A stretch of DNA of 13,567 bases from a bacterium (GTDB lineage Bacteria > Thermosulfidibacterota > Thermosulfidibacteria > Thermosulfidibacterales > Thermosulfidibacteraceae), in contig JALVZS010000032.1 of assembly GCA_027022065.1 (NCBI GenBank), forward strand, positions 1 through 13,567, in the 5' to 3' direction. The translations under genes and the position numbers were made by a program. Positions 8,532 to 13,567 of the stretch are shown in pieces; position 1 is the first letter of the stretch; every line of letters starts with the position of its first letter. Below the pieces are notes generated by a model that was not told the origin of the DNA, made no database searches, and saw nothing but the letters and a program-made list of their open reading frames with translations.

Positions 8532-9634
8532 TCCCCATGGACAAGCTTAGTGGGATAGAGGAGAGGTATCGCGAAATTGAGGAGGAACTGGCGAAGCCTG
8601 AGGTTTATTCCGACTATCATAAGTATTCTGCTTTGGCCAAAGAGAAGGCGGAGATAGAGCCCATTGTGGAGAAGTTCAGGCGTTATAAAGAGGTTTTGGG
8701 CAGAATAGAAGAGTCCAAGGCTATTATAGAAGAAGAGGATGACGATGAGCTTGTGGAGCTTGCCAAGGAGGAGCTGAAGGAGCTTGAGGATGAGAAGGAG
8801 AGATTGGAGAGGGAGATAAAAATACTGCTTCTTCCCAAGGATCCTAACGATGAGAAGAACATCTTTCTTGAGATAAGGGCTGCGGCAGGGGGTGAGGAGG
8901 CGGCCCTTTTTGCCGCTGATCTTTTCAGGATGTACTCAAGGTATGCGGAGCGCAAGGGCTGGAAGGTGCAGATACTGGATGCCAATGTTACTGGAAGGGG
9001 TGGATTTAAGGAGGTTATAGCCCTCATTGAGGGGAAAGGGGCTTATTCTCGTTTGAAGTATGAGGTAGGTGTTCACAGGGTCCAAAGGGTGCCCGAAACG
9101 GAATCCGGAGGAAGGATCCATACCTCCACCGCCACCGTTGCTGTACTTCCAGAGGTGGAGGAAGCGGAGGTAGAGATAAGGCCTGAGGATCTAAAGATAG
9201 AGGTCTTTAGGGCATCTGGTCCCGGAGGGCAGCATGTTAATGTTACCGACTCTGCAGTGAGAATCACCCATATTCCCACCGGTATTGTGGTTCAGTGTCA
9301 GGATGAGCGCTCCCAGCACAAGAACAGGGAGAAGGCCATGAGGGTTTTGAGGGCAAAGCTTAAAGAGATGATGGAGAGGCAGCGACAAGAGGAGATAGCG
9401 CAGGAGAGGAGAAAACAGGTGGGCACAGGGGAGCGTAGCGAGAAGATAAGGACCTACAACTTTCCCCAGAACAGGGTGACGGATCACAGGATAGGTTTGA
9501 CCCTTTACAGGCTTGAGGATATTCTTGACGGGGATCTTGATGAGATAATAGATGCCCTTGTGGCTCATGATCAGGCGGAGAGGCTAAAAAGAATGGGTGA
9601 GGAGGAGAGAGGTGGTAAAAGCGGACATAGTTGA
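8528..9634 (+). CDS. prfA: Peptide chain release factor 1
   Basis: RF1 recognises UAA and UAG stop codons in the ribosomal A site and triggers release of the finished protein. The product has 368 residues, slightly above the usual 355-360. The first ~100 residues form the charged helical domain 1. The codon-recognition P-x-T motif is P189-E190-T191, a common RF1 variant, which separates it from RF2 (SPF). The catalytic GGQ is G233-G234-Q235 in [10 protein letters not shown]; its Gln is normally methylated by PrmC. The ATG at 8528 overlaps the thyX stop; AAGGAGG ends 13 bases before it, slightly far but acceptable. A Met at codon 4 is a possible alternative start. The end overlaps the HU gene by 23 bases. 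The customary neighbour prmC is absent; HU takes its place. Confidence 0.97.
   Translation: MIPMDKLSGIEERYREIEEELAKPEVYSDYHKYSALAKEKAEIEPIVEKFRRYKEVLGRIEESKAIIEEEDDDELVELAKEELKELEDEKERLEREIKILLLPKDPNDEKNIFLEIRAAAGGEEAALFAADLFRMYSRYAERKGWKVQILDANVTGRGGFKEVIALIEGKGAYSRLKYEVGVHRVQRVPETESGGRIHTSTATVAVLPEVEEAEVEIRPEDLKIEVFRASGPGGQHVNVTDSAVRITHIPTGIVVQCQDERSQHKNREKAMRVLRAKLKEMMERQRQEEIAQERRKQVGTGERSEKIRTYNFPQNRVTDHRIGLTLYRLEDILDGDLDEIIDALVAHDQAERLKRMGEEERGGKSGHS
9600..9605 (+). promoter_or_regulatory. Ribosome binding site of the HU gene
   Basis: AGGAGG inside the end of prfA lies six bases before the GTG at 9612. It makes that GTG the start. An in-frame GTG at 9597 would encode five extra residues from the SD itself, and HU proteins normally begin close to KADIVERVA. 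Confidence 0.75.
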
Positions 9635-9884
9635 AAGGGTGGCGGATGCTACAGGACTCACAAAGATCAAGGCGAAAGAGGTAGTTGAAGGAATAATAGA
9701 TGAGATTTTTTCCGCTTTAACTAGGGGCGAAAAGGTTTCCATAAGGAAGTTCGGCACCTTTGAGGTTGTGCGCTCCAACAGAACTAAAGGGAGAAACCTG
9801 CAGACCGGAGAGGAGATAGAGGTTGAGCCTAAGATGGTGGTGAAATTTCGCCCCAGCAAGCAGATAAAGTGGGTGGTTGAATAG
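9612..9884 (+). CDS. HU-type DNA-binding nucleoid protein
   Basis: This is a member of the HU/IHF family, small dimers that bind and bend DNA in the nucleoid. At 90 residues from the GTG it has exactly the HU length. It shows the N-terminal helices ([16 protein letters not shown]), the central RKFGTFEV strand region and the DNA-binding beta arm with [15 protein letters not shown] and FRPSKQIK. The anomaly is residue 63: HU and IHF proteins carry a proline here (RNPQTG) that inserts between base pairs to kink DNA, while this protein has Leu (codon CTG at 9798-9800). The start lies 23 bases inside the end of prfA with a good SD, and the stop overlaps the start of comEC by eight bases. HU is more likely than IHF from the sequence, but I cannot exclude an IHF-like or phage-like variant. 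Confidence 0.93.
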   Translation: MVKADIVERVADATGLTKIKAKEVVEGIIDEIFSALTRGEKVSIRKFGTFEVVRSNRTKGRNLQTGEEIEVEPKMVVKFRPSKQIKWVVE

Positions 9885-11628
9885 AGGGTTAGTAGTCCTT
9901 TTAGCCTTCTCTGTCTGCATCTCTGCCCTTTTCTGGAAGAAGAGGGTAGAGGATCTCAATCTTTTAAGGTCTCTTTATAAGGGGCCTGCCTCTGTAGAGG
10001 GAGAGGTTTTAAGCGATGCCTTTCCGTTTTCTAAATACGTTGATATGTCATTTGAGGGCTATAAAGTAAGGCTCTTTTTCAGAAGCACTGTCCCTCCTAT
10101 ATTTGCAGGGGATATACTGAGGGTTAGAGGAATTGCCTTTGTCCCGGTTGAGTATAAAAACCCTGGTGCTTTCTCCAGCAGAAACTTTCTAAATAGGAAA
10201 GGAATAGCCTTCTTTCTGAAGGTGAGGAGCTGGAAGCTGGTAACAAGGGGGAGGGGTTTTCTTTATGCTCTCCACAGGTTGAGAGTTAGGCTCATTTCTT
10301 TTTCTGGCAAATTGAATGAGCCTCTTAGGTACATTGTCCCTGCGCTTCTTTTTGGAGAGAAAGATAGTATCCCTAGGAAAGGTGTGTTTTATAGGCTGGG
10401 GCTTGGACACCTTCTTGCCGTAAGTGGGCTTCATGTAGCCATATTTGTAGGGACCTTGTACTTCATCTTCTTGTGGCTACTGAGACTTGTTAACCTGAAA
10501 TGGCAGCTTCCCTATATGCTACTTCCTAGAAGGAGTGCCCATCTTCTCTGTCTTGCATTTTCTCTTGCGCTTTTGGTCTTTGTGAACTGGCAGGTATCTG
10601 CTACTAGGGCGGTTTTTATGTATGCCTGCTATGTAGTTTTTGGGGTTTTTATGGAGAGGGATGTTTCCCTCTGGAGGAGTGCCCTTTTTGCCCTGTGTGT
10701 CTTTTTGCTATTGGTCCCCTGGCAGCTGTTTTCTCCAGGATTTCAGTATACCTTCCTGGCGGTTTTTGGCCTTTCAATTGTTCAGGAGCGTTTTGGAGAA
10801 AAGCCCAGATGGTTTTCGTTTTCTGTGGCTTCTTTCCTTCTTCCTCTGCTTCTCTTTCCCGTTTCTGCCTTCCACTTCCACAGGGTTTACCCTGCAGCTT
10901 TTGTCTTTAATCTTCTGCTTCTTCCTGTGTTCAGCCTCTTTTTGTCTGCGCTGTTTGTGCTTTTCCTTTTCTGCTGGATGACGGGTCTCATCTGGCCACT
11001 TTCCACCCTTAACGCTCTTTTTAAGCCGCTTTTCTCTTTTATGAAGACTGCCTCTTACGCTTCTTGGGTTGTGGAGACCAGCAAAGTGGATTGGGCGCTT
11101 TCTTTAGTAGTTGCGGCGTTTGCCCTTGTTATCGCTGGGGGAAGGCGCTTCTTTCCTTTGTTTGTTGTTGCGGCTTTTATCCTGACTCTTGTTGTTAGGG
11201 ATGCTGCAAGGGATAGGGTGGTGTTCTTTGACATGGGACCAAAGGGCGAGGCCGCTTTGGTGGTTTATGGAGGGAAGAAAGTGTTGGTTAATGCCAAAGG
11301 GGTGGGAAGGAATGCCGCAAGTGCTTTGTATCGATCGCTTATCTGGGAGGGGGCAAAGGCTATAGATGGCTTTGTCTGCCTAATAAACTCTTCCAGTCAG
11401 AAAAGGATTCTTAGCTTCTTAAAAAGAAGACTGAGCTTTACTCGCATAGAAAACTGCCCTCCTAAAGGTATCTGTCGCAGTTTCACTATTGCAGGAGTTC
11501 AATTTGTGTGTTTTAAACGGGATTGCCAAAGTGCTATATGTAAGGTCCTTGAAGGACCTGTTATCTACAGAAACAGAGAGATTTTAACTTGGAAAACAGG
11601 GGCTGTGAAAATACTCCTGGAGGAGTGA
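9877..11628 (+). CDS. comEC: ComEC/Rec2-type DNA-uptake channel with degenerate C-terminal domain
   Basis: ComEC forms the inner-membrane channel through which single-stranded DNA enters the cell in natural transformation. The 583-residue protein starts with a hydrophobic segment (about 4-20), then a DUF4131-like OB-fold region (about 35-120) ending in the family motif NPGAFSSRNFLNRKGI. The competence domain follows, with the hallmark LLAVSGLHV near 180-190 and many hydrophobic membrane segments to about residue 440. Family members such as B. subtilis ComEC continue with a metallo-beta-lactamase-like domain of some 250-300 residues. Here only about 135 residues remain from VVFFDMG (about 447), and the metal-binding HxHxDH is replaced by INSSSQKR near 501-508. 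The start is an unusual TTG within the end of the HU gene; an upstream in-frame stop at 9865 excludes longer versions and no other start codon occurs in the next ~50 codons. trpS follows after two bases. Confidence 0.9.
   Translation: MNRGLVVLLAFSVCISALFWKKRVEDLNLLRSLYKGPASVEGEVLSDAFPFSKYVDMSFEGYKVRLFFRSTVPPIFAGDILRVRGIAFVPVEYKNPGAFSSRNFLNRKGIAFFLKVRSWKLVTRGRGFLYALHRLRVRLISFSGKLNEPLRYIVPALLFGEKDSIPRKGVFYRLGLGHLLAVSGLHVAIFVGTLYFIFLWLLRLVNLKWQLPYMLLPRRSAHLLCLAFSLALLVFVNWQVSATRAVFMYACYVVFGVFMERDVSLWRSALFALCVFLLLVPWQLFSPGFQYTFLAVFGLSIVQERFGEKPRWFSFSVASFLLPLLLFPVSAFHFHRVYPAAFVFNLLLLPVFSLFLSALFVLFLFCWMTGLIWPLSTLNALFKPLFSFMKTASYASWVVETSKVDWALSLVVAAFALVIAGGRRFFPLFVVAAFILTLVVRDAARDRVVFFDMGPKGEAALVVYGGKKVLVNAKGVGRNAASALYRSLIWEGAKAIDGFVCLINSSSQKRILSFLKRRLSFTRIENCPPKGICRSFTIAGVQFVCFKRDCQSAICKVLEGPVIYRNREILTWKTGAVKILLEE
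11619..11625 (+). promoter_or_regulatory. Ribosome binding site of trpS
   Basis: GGAGGAG at the very end of comEC, five bases before the ATG at 11631, sets the start. An in-frame start at 11589 would add 14 residues before the conserved [11 protein letters not shown] and place the SD inside the gene. Confidence 0.85.
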
Positions 11629-11630
11629 AG

Positions 11631-12617
11631 ATGAAGAGGGTCCTAAGTGGTATGAGGCCAACAGGGAAACTCCACCTTGGAAACTACCTGGGGGCGCTCA
11701 AGAACTGGGTGGCTCTGCAGAATGAGTATCAGTGCTTTTACTTTGTGGCGGACTGGCACGCCCTCACCACCGAGTATGAGGATCCTAAGTCCATAAGAGA
11801 GAATTCCCTTGAGGTGGTTATAGACTGGCTTGCGGCAGGGTTAGATCCTGAAAAGAGCATACTTTTCGTTCAGTCATGGATAAAGGAGCATGCGGAGCTT
11901 CACCTATTATTTTCCATGTTCACCCCCCTTTCCTGGCTTGAGAGAAACCCCACCTACAAGGAGATGAAGCAGGAGCTTGGGGAGTATAAGGAACTCGCCA
12001 CATACGGTTTTCTGGGGTACCCGGTGCTTCAGGCGGCGGATATACTCATATACAAGGCCCACTATGTTCCTGTAGGCAAGGATCAGCTTCCCCACCTTGA
12101 GCTTACCAGGGAAATTGCAAGAAGATTTAATTATCTTTACGGGCGTTGTTTCCCAGAACCCCAGCCGAAGCTGACAGAGATTCCCAAGGTGCCAGGAACA
12201 GATGGAAGAAAAATGAGCAAAAGCTACAACAACGCTATATATCTTGCAGACACGCCCGAGGAGGTTTGGGAAAAGCTAAGGCCTATGGTAACCGACACTA
12301 GGAGAAAGAGGAAAACCGATCCAGGGGAGCCTCAGGACTGCCCCGTTTACTACCTGCATCTGGCCTTTACGCCTGAGGAGGAATTAAGGGTGGTGGAGGA
12401 TGGGTGCAGGAAGGCTGCCTTTGGCTGTATAGAGTGTAAAAAGCGCCTCTACAACCACATGATGGAACAGCTCGGCCCAGTGATGGAGAGGAGGAGACAG
12501 TGGGAGAAAAGAAAAGATGAGGTTATGGATATACTGAAAGAGGGTGCTAAAAAGGCCAGGGAGGTGGCACAGGCAACAATGGAAGAGGTTAGAAGGCTTA
12601 TGGCTTTTGCCCTATAA
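11631..12617 (+). CDS. trpS: Tryptophanyl-tRNA synthetase, likely [4Fe-4S] type
   Basis: TrpRS attaches tryptophan to tRNA(Trp) in the cytoplasm. The protein has 328 residues, normal for bacterial class Ic TrpRS. The ATP-binding signature appears as TGKLHLGNY (HIGH motif) near residue 10 and KMSKS in [11 protein letters not shown]. The tryptophan-pocket region is visible as [15 protein letters not shown] and [18 protein letters not shown]. In the C-terminal anticodon-binding domain, C237, C259, C266 and C269 form C-x21-C-x6-C-x2-C. This is almost the C-x22-C-x6-C-x2-C that binds a [4Fe-4S] cluster in Thermotoga maritima TrpRS, so this enzyme probably carries one too. The start is the ATG behind GGAGGAG, two bases after comEC, so coupling is likely. 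The 3' end overlaps the convergent thioredoxin gene by 20 bases. Confidence 0.97.
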   Translation: MKRVLSGMRPTGKLHLGNYLGALKNWVALQNEYQCFYFVADWHALTTEYEDPKSIRENSLEVVIDWLAAGLDPEKSILFVQSWIKEHAELHLLFSMFTPLSWLERNPTYKEMKQELGEYKELATYGFLGYPVLQAADILIYKAHYVPVGKDQLPHLELTREIARRFNYLYGRCFPEPQPKLTEIPKVPGTDGRKMSKSYNNAIYLADTPEEVWEKLRPMVTDTRRKRKTDPGEPQDCPVYYLHLAFTPEEELRVVEDGCRKAAFGCIECKKRLYNHMMEQLGPVMERRRQWEKRKDEVMDILKEGAKKAREVAQATMEEVRRLMAFAL

Positions 12618-13068
12618 CTTCTTTAAGCGGTATCTCTCCCACGAACTTCTTAACTATAAATCCCTTTTCATCTATGAGAAACGCAGTGGGCAGGAACCTT
12701 ACGCCTGGATAGTCCATCAGCATCTGTTGGGATGCCACAGCCACAGGGAATATGTTGAACCCGTGCTCCTTTGCCGTTCTTGCCACTGCATCTCTATCCC
12801 TGTCCATAGCTACAAGAAGTACATTGACATGGGCTCTTTTTAAGGTATCTGCCTCTTCTGAAAGCTTCTTCAGCTCCTTTTTGCATGTGGGACACCAGGT
12901 AGCCCAAAATACCAGAAGCAACCTTTTGCCCTTGTACATGTTTATGGTGTAGGTCTTGCCGTCTATGCCCTTAACCTCAAAGTAAGGTGCTTGTATGCTT
13001 GTGCTTTTCTTTGCGCATCCTGTAAAGAGTAAAAACAGGCACAAGGCTAAAAGAAGGAGCCTCTTCAT
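12598..13068 (-). CDS. TlpA/ResA-like thioredoxin lipoprotein
   Basis: This is a membrane-anchored extracytoplasmic thiol-disulfide oxidoreductase of the TlpA/ResA/peroxiredoxin-like group, 156 residues. A positively charged start and hydrophobic stretch lead to the lipobox LFTGC with lipidated C18; Ala at +2 would allow outer-membrane sorting if the cell has the Lol system. The thioredoxin fold follows, with active site WATWCPTC (C59, C62) and cis-proline P127 in FLPTAF. Relatives reduce cytochrome c haem-binding cysteines or assist oxidase assembly, but the substrate here is unknown and no cytochrome genes are adjacent. The ATG has a strong AAAGGAGGA SD (13074-13082). It follows dciA by 32 bases on the same strand and overlaps trpS tail to tail by 20 bases. 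Confidence 0.9.
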   Translation of the reverse strand: MKRLLLLALCLFLLFTGCAKKSTSIQAPYFEVKGIDGKTYTINMYKGKRLLLVFWATWCPTCKKELKKLSEEADTLKRAHVNVLLVAMDRDRDAVARTAKEHGFNIFPVAVASQQMLMDYPGVRFLPTAFLIDEKGFIVKKFVGEIPLKEVIGQKP

Positions 13069-13100
13069 TTCAATCCTCCTTTCGGGAGATGCTAAATTTT

Positions 13101-13541
13101 TTATCGGTTGAGGCGGGCTTCTTCAAGGGAGATCATGGCTTTTAGTATAATTCTTCTCAGTTCAGGATCCTTAACCTTTGAGACCATTTTTTCCATATTC
13201 TTTATCTTTTCATGTTCTAGTCTTTTTCTATTCTGAACTAGCATGCGTCTCTTTATCCTGCCCAATGTAAATTTCGGTCTGAGGTTTATTTGGAATTTCT
13301 CTTTTATCCTTTCCTTTATAAGCTCTTGCTGAAGGGCCATCTGCTGCATTATCAGGTTGTTGTCCACCTCTATTATGAGATCATCTCCCACTATCCTTAG
13401 AGGACTGCTATGCTGAGCCACAAACTCCCCTACAATTTCTTTCCACCTTTTCCTCATAAGGAGTACAAGGAGCCCTTTATTCCACTGATTGTCCTCAAAG
13501 CCGCTTACTAGGGCCTCAAATATGGAGAAAAAGTCCTTCAT
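13101..13541 (-). CDS. dciA: DciA-like (DUF721) putative replicative-helicase loader
   Basis: The N-terminal half fits the DUF721/DciA family: the [18 protein letters not shown] segment (W33), then the [16 protein letters not shown] strand-helix region and a helix ending in IKEKFQINL. DciA proteins help load the replicative helicase DnaB in bacteria lacking DnaC or DnaI, acting at the origin. The product has 146 residues, within the family range. The C-terminal half is strongly basic and probably helical ([18 protein letters not shown]), unlike the family core, and may bind DNA or be disordered. The ATG has no clear SD. The reading frame stays open to the window edge, but no start codon occurs in those 26 bases, so a longer N-terminus is possible only from outside. 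Family assignment rests on the pattern of the first half. Confidence 0.75.
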   Translation of the reverse strand: MKDFFSIFEALVSGFEDNQWNKGLLVLLMRKRWKEIVGEFVAQHSSPLRIVGDDLIIEVDNNLIMQQMALQQELIKERIKEKFQINLRPKFTLGRIKRRMLVQNRKRLEHEKIKNMEKMVSKVKDPELRRIILKAMISLEEARLNR

Positions 13542-13567
13542 AGTGCCAGGCTTTTCACAAGTCCCTG

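Noticed and set aside
12544-12843. Plus-strand open frame spanning the end of trpS and the TlpA-like gene
   Set aside because: It overlaps two well-supported genes and its sequence looks random, with no SD.
1-13567. tRNA or rRNA genes, CRISPR repeats, transposon ends, attachment sites, riboswitches
   Set aside because: No repeat arrays, terminal inverted repeats, clover-leaf patterns or structured leaders were found; the gaps are all about 110 bases or less.

Overview
The window is a densely packed stretch of bacterial core chromosome with eleven protein-coding genes, almost no intergenic DNA, and no RNA genes, insertion sequences, CRISPR arrays or phage genes that I can see. Arginine is written mostly as AGG and isoleucine often as ATA, proteins are rich in Lys and Glu, genes overlap, and Shine-Dalgarno (SD) sites are strong. 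With a candidate iron-sulfur TrpRS, a flavin-dependent ThyX and a DciA-type helicase loader, this suggests an anaerobic or microaerophilic thermophile. A Thermodesulfobacteria-, Aquificota- or Thermosulfidibacter-like lineage is my guess, but the sequence does not let me name the taxon. A lipoprotein signal suits a Gram-negative cell but does not prove one.

Layout. (1) 113-4514, plus strand: dnaE (replicative polymerase alpha subunit) followed by accA (acetyl-CoA carboxylase carboxyltransferase alpha), overlapping by 23 bases. (2) 4468-6708, minus strand: purL (FGAM synthase), whose 3' end overlaps the 3' end of accA by 47 bases. A 72-base divergent gap carries a plausible purL promoter. (3) 6781-12617, plus strand: an unnamed coiled-coil protein, def, rpmE, thyX, prfA, an HU-type protein, comEC and trpS. 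Most junctions overlap or nearly touch, so translational coupling is likely. (4) 12598-13541, minus strand: dciA, then a TlpA-like thioredoxin lipoprotein whose 3' end overlaps trpS by 20 bases.

How the genes fit together. The long plus-strand run mixes translation (Def, L31, RF1, TrpRS) with DNA metabolism (ThyX for dTMP, HU for nucleoid structure, ComEC for DNA uptake). The order rpmE-thyX-prfA resembles the Firmicute rpmE-tdk-prfA order, with thymidylate synthase where thymidine kinase would be. DnaE and DciA are both replication proteins but lie at opposite ends of the window.

The most noteworthy points are a Cys motif in TrpRS (C-x21-C-x6-C-x2-C) very close to the [4Fe-4S] motif of Thermotoga maritima TrpRS, a shrunken ComEC C-terminal domain without the metallo-beta-lactamase metal motif, an HU protein with Leu at the position of the DNA-intercalating Pro63, a DnaE PHP domain with all nine metal-binding residues, and an unnamed helical gene coupled to def. 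I found no obvious new defence, mobile or biosynthetic system.
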